Of a stretch of 16,261 bases of DNA, positions 6,877 to 13,753 are shown one piece after another (position 1 is the first letter of the stretch; each line of letters starts with the position of its first letter). The DNA is taken from NCBI GenBank assembly GCA_944390995.1, contig CALXSA010000034.1:1-16261 (forward strand), written 5' to 3'. This DNA comes from an uncultured Clostridia bacterium. Lineage in GTDB: Bacteria > Bacillota_A > Clostridia > TANB77 > CAG-508. The position numbers were made by a program, and so were the translations under genes. The notes beneath the pieces were generated by a model that saw only the letters and a program-made list of their open reading frames with translations, was not told where the DNA came from and ran no database searches.

Positions 6877-7152
6877 ATGTCATATGAAGAATATGTTAGA
6901 GAAAACAAAATTGAGGACAAGTCTGAGGATGAGAAAAATTTAGAACTTATTGTAAGTATTATAAAAACAAAAAATGAATTAGACTCAGCTCACAAGAATT
7001 TTGAATATGCAGAGGAAGGGCTAATAGATTATTATTCATATCAGATAAAAGCAAACCAAACCAAGCTTGACTATCTTATGAAGAAAGCACAGAAAAAAGG
7101 TCTGGCATTAGATATGATAAACGAGATTTACATACGAAAGAATAAGGCATAA
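6877..7152 (+). CDS. yaaL: YaaL-like (DUF2508) protein
   Basis: Small protein of unknown function, 91 aa, almost entirely helical: ELIVSIIKTKNELDSAHKNFEYAE, then YYSYQIKANQTKLDYLMKKAQKKGL. The middle part matches the DUF2508/YaaL pattern of a helical pair ending in a YLMKKA-like segment. The call is strengthened by the bofA gene directly downstream, since yaaL and bofA are neighbours in Bacillus subtilis. The ATG at 6877 is preferred because AAAGGTGG ends 8 bases before it. A GTG four codons upstream (6865) is in frame but overlaps that site. Unlike in Bacillus, recR is not upstream here. Confidence 0.8.
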   Translation: MSYEEYVRENKIEDKSEDEKNLELIVSIIKTKNELDSAHKNFEYAEEGLIDYYSYQIKANQTKLDYLMKKAQKKGLALDMINEIYIRKNKA

Positions 7153-7233
7153 TCAAATTGCAAAGAAAAGCATATTTGTCCACATTACAACATATTAATT
7201 AATGTAAAATAATTAATAAAGGAATGTGGTAAT

Positions 7234-7539
7234 ATGGAGTTTAATACTATTATAGCTTTTCTAGCATGTATAATTTTCATATTTATATTTGGCAAAATAT
7301 TTATCTGGCCACTAAAGAACATATTTAAATTAATTTTAAATTCTATCCTGGGCGGGGTACTAATTTATATTATAAATATTGTGGGAATGAATTTTGGCTT
7401 TCACATAGGACTAAACCTAATAACAGCAATAACTGTTGGTCTTTTGGGCATACCAGGAGCAGCATTATTAGTTGTGCTAAAAATAATATTACGGTTAGAT
7501 GCAAATATCCCTATTCAAAAAAATTTTTATATGATATAA
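7234..7539 (+). CDS. bofA: BofA-family pro-sigma-K processing inhibitor
   Basis: In Bacillus, BofA sits in the outer forespore membrane and restrains the SpoIVFB protease, which activates sigma-K during sporulation. The 101-aa product has three hydrophobic segments (about 5-24, 34-55 and 60-87). It shows the family pattern: FGKIFIWPLKNIFKLILNS, then GGVLIYIINIVG, then LNLITAITVGLLGIPGAALL. The last 14 residues extend beyond the usual end. The ATG at 7234 follows AAAGGA at a rather long spacing. It lies 81 bases after yaaL and 47 bases before the ROK kinase gene. Its presence suggests a spore-forming lineage, although BofA homologues also occur in some lineages not known to sporulate. Confidence 0.9.
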   Translation: MEFNTIIAFLACIIFIFIFGKIFIWPLKNIFKLILNSILGGVLIYIINIVGMNFGFHIGLNLITAITVGLLGIPGAALLVVLKIILRLDANIPIQKNFYMI

Positions 7540-7586
7540 TCTGTATGGAAATTATAATATAAAAAATTGGAGAGGGATGATGGCAC

Positions 7587-8468
7587 ATGAATATAGGCAT
7601 AGATATTGGTGGAAGTCATATAGGTATTGCTCTTATAGAAGATGGAAAAATTGTAAAAAAGGTTGAGCAAGATATAGAAAAAATTGATGGGATAGAAAAG
7701 CACATTTTAGACATAATAGACTTTTATATTGATGCATTTTCGCAAATGGGTAATGTAGAAAAGATTGGAATTGTCGCTCCAGGAACGCCAATTAAAAATA
7801 GTTTAGAAATAAAAAGAATTGTTAATTTAGGTATAGAAAAAATTGATTTTGAATATATCTTAAAAAAATACAACATACCAATTCAAGTAGGTAATGACGC
7901 AAAAGCGGCAGGGCTTGCAGAATTTGAGTTTGGGTCACTAAAGCAATATAATGATGCTGTGTTTTTGTGCTTGGGAACTGGAATTGGTTCAGCAGTTTTC
8001 TTGAATGGAAGTTTGCTTAAAGCAAACAAAAACATAGGCTTTGAATTGGGCCATATGGTTATAGATAAAAATGGCATAGAATGTAATTGTGGTAAAAAGG
8101 GATGTTTTGAAACATATTGTTCAATGAAAAGATTTAAGGAACGTGTTAAAAAAATATTGCAACTTGATAATATTGATGCTCCAGATTTGGTTGGCATACT
8201 AGAGAGTAATTTGCAAAAGCCAGAAGTTAGGGAATTAGTTAATAATTACATAGAAAATATGATAGTCGGCCTTTCTAACATAATTGATATTTTCGAGCCA
8301 GAAGCAATTTGTCTAGGTGGAAGTTTTGTTCATTTCAAGAATATTTTTTATGAGCAACTTGTAGATGAAATGGACAAGAGAAAATATTTTTTCAACAAAG
8401 ACAGTAAAACAAGCATAGTACTTGCAGAACTAAAAAATGATGCTGGAATACTTGGCGCAGTAATGTAA
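7587..8468 (+). CDS. ROK-family sugar kinase
   Basis: Probably phosphorylates a hexose or amino sugar with ATP, as a glucokinase-like enzyme; the substrate is not readable from sequence. The 293-aa product has the phosphate-binding DIGGSHIGIAL (6-16), catalytic Asp104 in VGNDAKAAG, GTGIGSAVFLNG (130-141) and ELGH (153-156). The ROK zinc site is formed by H156, C166, C168 and C173 (CNCGKKGCFE). A near C-terminal CLGGSF follows. There is no N-terminal helix-turn-helix, so it is a kinase rather than a ROK repressor. The ATG at 7587 follows GAGAGGG by about 10 bases. It is third in the yaaL-bofA operon; a TATAAT near 7533 might add an internal promoter. The terminator lies at 8552-8591. Confidence 0.92.
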   Translation: MNIGIDIGGSHIGIALIEDGKIVKKVEQDIEKIDGIEKHILDIIDFYIDAFSQMGNVEKIGIVAPGTPIKNSLEIKRIVNLGIEKIDFEYILKKYNIPIQVGNDAKAAGLAEFEFGSLKQYNDAVFLCLGTGIGSAVFLNGSLLKANKNIGFELGHMVIDKNGIECNCGKKGCFETYCSMKRFKERVKKILQLDNIDAPDLVGILESNLQKPEVRELVNNYIENMIVGLSNIIDIFEPEAICLGGSFVHFKNIFYEQLVDEMDKRKYFFNKDSKTSIVLAELKNDAGILGAVM

Positions 8469-8551
8469 ATGCCACATAATAGGAACCTTACTCTATGTAG
8501 TAATCAAGAATAGCACTCCATGTACACCAGAGCATCGTTTATATGCTAGTA

Positions 8552-8591
8552 AAACACCGAATACTGACACACTGCTCAGTATCCGGTGTTT
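8552..8591. terminator. Long hairpin terminator after the ROK kinase gene
   Basis: A 16-position stem, AAACACCG-A-ATACTGA (8552-8567) with TCAGTAT-C-CGGTGTTT (8576-8591). It has one A-C mismatch on the plus strand, which becomes a T-G wobble on the minus strand. The plus side continues into TTTCTGTTT. It lies 83 bases after the kinase stop codon. Confidence 0.75.
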
Positions 8592-8672
8592 CTGTTTCCC
8601 AAAAGCTGTTTTTTTGCTCCGTCCCGAAAAACTACATTTTGCACGGTTAATAACAAATTAATAACAATTAGA

Positions 8673-8702
8673 TAATACCAAGACTGCAAAGCCTTGGTAT
8701 TA
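8673..8702 (-). terminator. Terminator hairpin after rnj
   Basis: A perfect 10-bp stem, TAATACCAAG (8673-8682) with CTTGGTATTA (8693-8702), beginning 10 bases beyond the rnj stop codon. The following minus-strand bases are AT-rich (TCTAATTGTTATT) but not a pure T run, so termination is likely rather than certain. Confidence 0.65.
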
Positions 8703-8712
8703 CTGCATTTTA

Positions 8713-10599
8713 TTACACTTCCATTATTATAGGGAGTATCATCGGGTTGCGTTTTGTTCTTTGGAAAATGTAGTCTCTTAGGTCGTCCTTAAGAGTTGAT
8801 TTAATTGTAGACCAATCTCTTACTCCTTCTTCTTCGAAGGTTCTTACTTCTTGGTTTATTACTTTTTTCACATCTTCCATTAATGTTTCAGATTCTCTTA
8901 CATATACAAAGCCTCTTGATACAACATCTGGTCCAGAAATAATTTCTCCTGTACTTCCATCCATTGTCATAACTATTACGATTAAACCGTCTTGAGACAA
9001 ATGTTGTCTATCTCTTAAAACAATATTTCCTACATCTCCAACACCTAAGCCGTCCACAAGAATTTTTCCGCAAGGTACTGAATTTGTAATTTTGGCTTCT
9101 TTGCTGTTTACCTCAAGAGTTTTTCCATTTTCTAATATGAAAATGTTTTCTGGAGGTATACCCATTTTCTTACCTGTTTCCGCATGTGCTCGTAATTGTC
9201 TGTATTCACCATGCACAGGTATGAAAAATTTTGGTTTTGCAAGAGCTATTATTAATTTTTGTTCTTCTTGGCATGCGTGTCCAGATACGTGTATTGCCTC
9301 TAATGCGCTGTAAATTACTTCTGCTCCTATTTGCATTAAGTCATTTATTACGTTAGAAACTAATTTCTCGTTTCCAGGTATAGGTGTAGCAGAGATAATT
9401 ACCATGTCATTTGGTGTTATTACAACTTTTTTGTGTTCACCTGCTGCCATTCTTGTAAGTGCAGACATTGTCTCTCCCTGGCTTCCAGTAGTTATAATAA
9501 CTAATTGGTCGTCAGGATAGTTTTTAATCATATCAATATCAATAAACATGTTTGTAGGAGCATTGATATATCCTAACTCTCTTGCTGTTTCAATCATGTT
9601 TATCATACTTCTACCACAAACAGCAATTTTTCTACCATACTTCTCTGCTGAATTTACTATTTGCTGTACTCTATGCACATTTGATGCAAAAGTAGCAACA
9701 ACAATTCTTTTTGTGTTATTTTGAAATAACCTGTCAAACACTTCTCCTACTGTGCTTTCAGACATTGTGTAGCCTTTTCTCTCTGAGTTTGTACTGTCTG
9801 ACATTAATGCAATAACTCCTTTATTTCCTAATTCTGCAATTCTGCCTAAGTCCATTAGCTTATCATCAATAGGAGTAAAGTCCACCTTAAAGTCTCCTGT
9901 ATGAAGAACAACACCAACAGGTGTATGAATTGCAAGCATAACTGAGTCCGGTATACTGTGGTTACTTCTAATAAATTCTACCTTTATGCTACCGAAATTA
10001 ATTGTTTGACCCTGTTCTACTGGAATTAATTTCGTAGAAGCTAATAATTTATGCTCCTCAAGTTTGTTTTTTATCAAGCCAACAGTTAATTTTGTTGCAT
10101 AAATAGGCACATTTATCTGCCTTAATACATAAGGAATTGCGCCAATATGGTCTTCATGACCATGTGTTATAACCATTCCTTTAATTTTTTCCTTGTTTTT
10201 CTCAAGATAAGTTACATCTGGTATTACCAAATCAACTCCAAGCATGTCGTCTTCTGGGAATTCTAGCCCACAGTCAACTAACACTATTTCATTGCCATAC
10301 TCGAATACCGTAATATTTTTTCCTATCTCGTCTAAACCTCCTAGAGGTATTATTTTTAAATTATCTTTTTTAAATTCAAATTTTGGCAGACTTTTTCTTC
10401 TACTTTCAACAACCTTTTTTTCAATATTCTCTTTTGAAAATTTGTTGTCTAAATGACTCTCTCCTCTAGTTTCCCTTCCCCCGCTAGTTTTAAGTGTATT
10501 AGCTGCACTTTCTTTTTTGGCACTTTTTCTTGGTGCTCTTTTTCTCGTGTTTTCCGTTTTTACGAAAACTTTTTCTTCAACTGTTTTCTTTCTTTCCAT
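8713..10599 (-). CDS. rnj: Ribonuclease J
   Basis: Metallo-beta-lactamase/beta-CASP ribonuclease with endo- and 5'-exonuclease activity in RNA decay and rRNA maturation. The family core starts at LKIIPLGGLDEIGKN (81-95). The zinc motif HGHEDH is at 146-151, LHTGDFKVDF follows, then the beta-CASP region and HVSGHA, and the C-terminal domain after VPCGKILVDG. At 628 aa it is about 75 residues longer than typical RNase J. The extra N-terminus is Lys/Arg/Ser/Glu-rich, probably disordered, and RNA-contacting at most by inference. The ATG at 10599 follows AAGGAGAG. No good promoter lies in the 200 bases upstream; the strongest one is at 11063-11091, ahead of an intrinsic terminator at 10809-10843. 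Confidence 0.96.
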   Translation of the reverse strand: MERKKTVEEKVFVKTENTRKRAPRKSAKKESAANTLKTSGGRETRGESHLDNKFSKENIEKKVVESRRKSLPKFEFKKDNLKIIPLGGLDEIGKNITVFEYGNEIVLVDCGLEFPEDDMLGVDLVIPDVTYLEKNKEKIKGMVITHGHEDHIGAIPYVLRQINVPIYATKLTVGLIKNKLEEHKLLASTKLIPVEQGQTINFGSIKVEFIRSNHSIPDSVMLAIHTPVGVVLHTGDFKVDFTPIDDKLMDLGRIAELGNKGVIALMSDSTNSERKGYTMSESTVGEVFDRLFQNNTKRIVVATFASNVHRVQQIVNSAEKYGRKIAVCGRSMINMIETARELGYINAPTNMFIDIDMIKNYPDDQLVIITTGSQGETMSALTRMAAGEHKKVVITPNDMVIISATPIPGNEKLVSNVINDLMQIGAEVIYSALEAIHVSGHACQEEQKLIIALAKPKFFIPVHGEYRQLRAHAETGKKMGIPPENIFILENGKTLEVNSKEAKITNSVPCGKILVDGLGVGDVGNIVLRDRQHLSQDGLIVIVMTMDGSTGEIISGPDVVSRGFVYVRESETLMEDVKKVINQEVRTFEEEGVRDWSTIKSTLKDDLRDYIFQRTKRNPMILPIIMEV

Positions 10600-10770
10600 T
10601 TAATAAAATCTCTCCTTTTCTAATTATTAAGATGTTTCTAATACTACTCTAAATATAAAAGCATATTATCAATCTCACCGTATTTGTTGTATCTCTTTAA
10701 AATAAGGTCTATCTTTTACATATAATGTTACAAAAAACAAATTTTTATAACACAATTTAAAAAAATATTA

Positions 10771-10809
10771 AATTATTATTACAGCCGCTCTTACAAAATT
10801 ATTATTACA
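10771..10809. repeat. Short AT-rich direct repeat upstream of rnj
   Basis: AATTATTATTACA occurs at 10771-10783 and again at 10797-10809, separated by 13 bases that include the only GC-rich patch nearby (CAGCCGCTC begins at 10782). The second copy overlaps the T tract of the minus-strand terminator. This may be chance in AT-rich DNA. Confidence 0.35.
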
Positions 10810-11056
10810 AAAAAGTAGTTTATACTATCCATTATAAACTACTAAAACCAGATTAAATATTAAGTCTCTTACTACATTTTTACACGCCAAAATTCAACAT
10901 GCTTATCTTTCCGCACAATAAGCATTTTAGCAAGGCATGATTTGTTTTGCATGAATTAATTTGCAAAACCTATTTTTATATTCTCAATAACCCGTTCAAT
11001 AATTTACAATATTTTTTAAAATTTCTCTCATCTTTACCTTATTTTGGTAACAACTG
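10808..11056 (-). ncRNA. Candidate structured RNA of about 250 nt upstream of rnj
   Basis: A complete transcription unit without a protein gene. It starts from a perfect consensus promoter at 11063-11091 and ends at an intrinsic terminator at 10809-10843. In between, on the minus strand, are three further hairpins: TTACC/GGTAA near the 5' end (11034-11050), GTTTTGCA/TGCAAAAC (8 bp, 10944-10969), and ATGCTTAT/ATAAGCAT (8 bp, 10899-10925) with loop TGTGCGGAAAG. The longest plausible reading frame is an 11-codon one at 10996-11031. I do not recognise it as 6S RNA, SRP RNA, tmRNA, RNase P RNA or a T-box. It could be a free small RNA or a prematurely terminated leader of rnj, which begins about 200 bases further on. 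Confidence 0.6.
10809..10843 (-). terminator. Intrinsic terminator of the orphan RNA or rnj leader
   Basis: A perfect 11-bp stem, AGTAGTTTATA (10814-10824) with TATAAACTACT (10833-10843), and an 8-base loop. On the minus strand it is followed by a run of six Ts (the first closes the stem). No protein gene precedes it on that strand within 300 bases. Confidence 0.8.
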
Positions 11057-11062
11057 TAAATT

Positions 11063-11091
11063 ATTATACAACAAAAAATATTATTTGTCAA
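11063..11091 (-). promoter_or_regulatory. Perfect consensus promoter of the orphan RNA
   Basis: On the minus strand TTGACA (11086-11091), a 17-base spacer and TATAAT (11063-11068) match the housekeeping consensus exactly. Transcription would start near 11056 and run toward rnj. Confidence 0.85.
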
Positions 11092-11123
11092 ATGTTTTTT
11101 GCAAACGTAGGTTTGTAGTGTTG

Positions 11124-11156
11124 CAGGACAGACATATTTTAAAAACTATTGTCCTG
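11124..11156. promoter_or_regulatory. Dyad between two divergent promoters
   Basis: CAGGACA (11124-11130) and TGTCCTG (11150-11156) form a perfect 7-base inverted repeat with a 19-base AT-rich centre. It sits midway between the minus-strand promoter at 11063-11091 and the plus-strand promoter at 11168-11196, where an operator for both would be expected. No regulator gene is adjacent. Confidence 0.4.
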
Positions 11157-11167
11157 TAATTTTGTAA

Positions 11168-11196
11168 TTGACTTTTGCATATCTATCCTATATAAT
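11168..11196 (+). promoter_or_regulatory. Promoter of the 113-aa hypothetical gene
   Basis: TTGACT (11168-11173) and TATAAT (11191-11196) are separated by 17 bases, one mismatch from full consensus. The start near 11203 leaves a leader of about 79 bases with a small GTTCT/AGAAC hairpin. Confidence 0.8.
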
Positions 11197-11281
11197 TGAC
11201 CAAGAGAAGTTATCTTCCAATTATTGTTCCTTTAACCTTTTTATGTTCTTGAATTAGAACGACCTTTAAGGAGGGGAGATT

Positions 11282-11623
11282 ATGTTTAGGACTTTAGTAG
11301 CAACTATTCAGCACATACGGTTCGAATTGTCGAATAAGCGGCCTTATCTAGTCTTTTATGTAACAAGCGCTGACAACTATTCCGAGTTTTTGAGGTTTGA
11401 TTTCACACATCCCAGGACCAAACAGCTCATGCTGGCTTTGCTGGAGTACTCTGGTGTGGATGATATTTCGAAGCTGGAAAACAAGAAAATTTGTGTGTTA
11501 CTAAAAGATGGAAAAGTTTATGCTTTGGGGCATTTGTTCGAGGATAAGTTTTTTACTGTGGAGCAAGAAAATGATGAGCTTATTATCAAAACTTTTGCGG
11601 AAATTGCTAATGAAGACCACTAA
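11282..11623 (+). CDS. Hypothetical protein, 113 aa
   Basis: Not recognised. A small soluble protein with alternating beta strands, a short helix (TKQLMLALLEY) and a final strand-rich part with KKICVLLKDGKVYALGHLFEDKFF. It has no membrane segment, signal or cysteine pair. The ATG at 11282 follows AAGGAGGGG at good spacing. A near-consensus promoter (11168-11196) and a strong terminator (11636-11667) make it a well-defined single-gene unit, so it is very likely real. Hand-counted lines are about 38-52% G+C, above the neighbours, with CTG and CGG codons that are rare nearby. This could mean recent acquisition. Confidence 0.8.
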   Translation: MFRTLVATIQHIRFELSNKRPYLVFYVTSADNYSEFLRFDFTHPRTKQLMLALLEYSGVDDISKLENKKICVLLKDGKVYALGHLFEDKFFTVEQENDELIIKTFAEIANEDH

Positions 11624-11635
11624 AAGCATACTCCC

Positions 11636-11667
11636 AAAAAACCAACTCTAAAAAGAGCTGGTTTTTT
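11636..11667. terminator. Bidirectional terminator between convergent genes
   Basis: AAAAAACCAACTCT (11636-11649) pairs with AGAGCTGGTTTTTT (11654-11667) around loop AAAA. There is one A-C mismatch on the plus strand and a G-U wobble on the minus strand. T runs on both sides fit termination of the 113-aa gene and of the DUF951 gene from the other side. Confidence 0.9.
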
Positions 11668-11696
11668 GGTTTTTTAGTTATATTCTGGGATAATTG

Positions 11697-11900
11697 TTAT
11701 TGACCACTTCCCTGTAACAGTGTGTTCTCTACTTTTCTCTCAATCATTTTTAGAGCCTTTGGGCGCTCAATCATTATTGTATGCCCGCACCCTAAGCATT
11801 TTAATTTAAAGTCAACCCCTACTCTAGTAATTTCCCATAATTTGCTACCACATGGGTGCTGTTTTTTTGTTCTAACTACGTCTCCCACATTATATTCCAT
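11697..11900 (-). CDS. DUF951 domain-containing protein
   Basis: Small protein of 67 aa and unknown function, widespread in Firmicutes. It begins MEYNVGDVVRTKKQHPCGSKLWEITRVG and contains KCLGCGHTIMIERPK, the DUF951 signature. The cysteines in HPCG and CLGCGH could bind a metal, which is inference. The ATG at 11900 follows AAGGAGG with 11 bases between. It lies 92 bases after gltX on the same strand and may be cotranscribed with it; no distinct promoter was found in the gap. The shared terminator at 11636-11667 ends it. Confidence 0.93.
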   Translation of the reverse strand: MEYNVGDVVRTKKQHPCGSKLWEITRVGVDFKLKCLGCGHTIMIERPKALKMIERKVENTLLQGSGQ

Positions 11901-11992
11901 GAAATAATCTTCCTCCTTTAAAATGTTTTAGAATTAAAGTTCTGCAAGATATTTTATGTAGGAAATTTTCAAATTTATAGCTTCAGTTAAAA

Positions 11993-13642
11993 TTATTTTT
12001 TGATAGCTGTCTCAATTCTTTTAAGTACACTATCTTTTCCTAGTACTTGCATGATTTCGAACATGTCTGGAGTATTTTGTCTGCCTGTAAGCGCCACTCT
12101 AAGCACAGTGCTTATATCGCCCACATGGCCTGGCCATTTTTCAGGTTCTGCCTTGTATTCTTTTACTTCTCTTGCAAAACCTTTTTCTTCTGCCAAATCT
12201 TTAATCTTATTAAACCATGTTTCTTTATCATCATTTATGTCAAAATATTTTTGAGCATATGCTTCCAAAATATCATTTATTTGCTCTTTATCATTTACTT
12301 TGCCATATTCATATGTTGGGTTTTCGAAGAATTTTTCATCATACATGTATATTATTGAATTCTTCACATCAGACCATTTTGAAATGTCTTTTCTTGGCTT
12401 TTTATTGCCTCTTTCAATTCCTATTATTTTTAGTGAATACTCTTTATCTGCAAGCATTTTAGCAAGTTCTTCGTCATATTCTTTGGCCCAAGTAAGTGAG
12501 TAATCATATACTTGTTCAGCAGTCATTTTTGAAATTACATTTTTGCCTATATCCAATAATTTTACCATATCAAATAATGCACCACTAACGCTCATTTTTT
12601 TAATATCGAATTTGAATTCTTCTAGAGCTTTGTCTTGGTTTGCCCTTCTCCAATTTTCGAATGTTGAGTTTGAAATGTTTAAAAGATATTCTTTTACAGC
12701 CTGTACAGGTATTCCATTTTCTTTATAGTAAGAAACAGCAGCCTCGGGGTCTTTTCTTTTACTTATTTTTCTTTTATTTCCATTGTCATTTTTCATAATA
12801 GGTGCAATGTGTGCATACTTTGGAGGTTTGAAACCAAGTTCATGGAATAGTTGCAAATGCAAAGGCATTGATGAAAGCCATTCATCTCCACGAATCACAA
12901 GTGTTGTTCTCATTAAATGGTCATCTACAGCATGTGCAAAATGATATGTAGGAAGTCCATCAGCTTTAATTATTACAATGTCTAAGTCATTTTCTGGGAA
13001 ATCAACATTTCCTTTTATCACATCATGGTGTTTTATTTTTCTGTCCTCTCTACCAGGAGATTTGAACCTTATTATATATGGCTCTCCATTTTTTATCTTC
13101 TCGGCAGCTTCTTCAACAGTAATATTTCTGCACTTTGCCCATACTCCATAATATCCAGGTCTTATCTTGGCAGCCTCTTGCTTTTTCCTTAATTCTTCGC
13201 CTTCCTCAGGAGTACAGAAGCAAGGATAAGCTTTTCCTTGTTCAATTAAATACTTAGCATATGCTTGATAAATATCTTTTCTTAAAGATTGCTTATATGG
13301 TCCATAATTTCCTTTTTCCTCTATCTCTGTAAACATACCTTCATCTGGCAATAGCTCAAACTCTTTAAGTGAATTTATTATTCCTGTAATACCATTTTCA
13401 ACTTCTCTCTTTTGGTCTGTATCTTCTACTCTTAAAAAGAAAACACCACCAGTTTGTGAGGTCATCTCCTTTGCAACCAAAGCTTGATATAGTCCCCCTA
13501 TATGTACAAAACCAGTTGGACTAGGCGCAAATCTTGAAACAACAGCACCTTCTGGCAAATTCCTTTCTGGATATTTTTCCTCATAATATGAAATATCTTT
13601 CGCATCTGGAAAGATTAAATTTGCTAAATCTTTATAATCCAT
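11993..13642 (-). CDS. gltX: Glutamate--tRNA ligase, long clostridial type
   Basis: Class I aminoacyl-tRNA synthetase that charges tRNA(Glu), and possibly tRNA(Gln) if non-discriminating. The 549-aa product is longer than the usual 470-500. About 36 residues precede RFAPSPTG, the HIGH motif is HIGG at 47-50, and the KMSKS-type motif is KISKR at 292-296, followed by DPEAAVSYY. Cys141, Cys143 and Cys171 lie where the GluRS zinc-binding segment is expected. The remainder is the helical anticodon-binding part. The ATG at 13642 is chosen because GGAGG (13648-13652) lies 5 bases before it. An in-frame ATG at 13654 overlaps that site and would add MEVI. Its promoter is at 13694-13722. Confidence 0.93.
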   Translation of the reverse strand: MDYKDLANLIFPDAKDISYYEEKYPERNLPEGAVVSRFAPSPTGFVHIGGLYQALVAKEMTSQTGGVFFLRVEDTDQKREVENGITGIINSLKEFELLPDEGMFTEIEEKGNYGPYKQSLRKDIYQAYAKYLIEQGKAYPCFCTPEEGEELRKKQEAAKIRPGYYGVWAKCRNITVEEAAEKIKNGEPYIIRFKSPGREDRKIKHHDVIKGNVDFPENDLDIVIIKADGLPTYHFAHAVDDHLMRTTLVIRGDEWLSSMPLHLQLFHELGFKPPKYAHIAPIMKNDNGNKRKISKRKDPEAAVSYYKENGIPVQAVKEYLLNISNSTFENWRRANQDKALEEFKFDIKKMSVSGALFDMVKLLDIGKNVISKMTAEQVYDYSLTWAKEYDEELAKMLADKEYSLKIIGIERGNKKPRKDISKWSDVKNSIIYMYDEKFFENPTYEYGKVNDKEQINDILEAYAQKYFDINDDKETWFNKIKDLAEEKGFAREVKEYKAEPEKWPGHVGDISTVLRVALTGRQNTPDMFEIMQVLGKDSVLKRIETAIKK

Positions 13643-13693
13643 AATTACCTCCATTTGAGCTGTCGAGCTCTTTCATTTTTCACTTTCAGTAGT

Positions 13694-13722
13694 ATTATAC
13701 AACATGTCTTCTTCTTTATCAA
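13694..13722 (-). promoter_or_regulatory. Promoter of gltX
   Basis: On the minus strand TTGATA (13717-13722), a 17-base spacer and a perfect TATAAT (13694-13699). The start near 13687 gives a leader of about 45 bases containing a GAGCT/AGCTC dyad close to the ribosome site. Confidence 0.8.
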
Positions 13723-13753
13723 CTGCCTATACTATAATAATGCTTTTGCATTG

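Noticed and set aside
10808..11056. Identification of the orphan RNA as 6S RNA
   Set aside because: Its size and position between genes would fit, but no long closing helix between the two ends or central bubble could be drawn by eye; the stems seen are local.
10947..11159. A 70-codon plus-strand reading frame in the rnj upstream region
   Set aside because: It begins at a TTG without a ribosome site, has biased Phe/Tyr/Leu/Asn composition from AT-rich DNA, and runs antisense across the hairpins and promoter of the candidate RNA.
13736..13753. AATGC/GCATT hairpin after engB as a terminator
   Set aside because: The stem is only 5 bp with no T tract; at best a weak pause.
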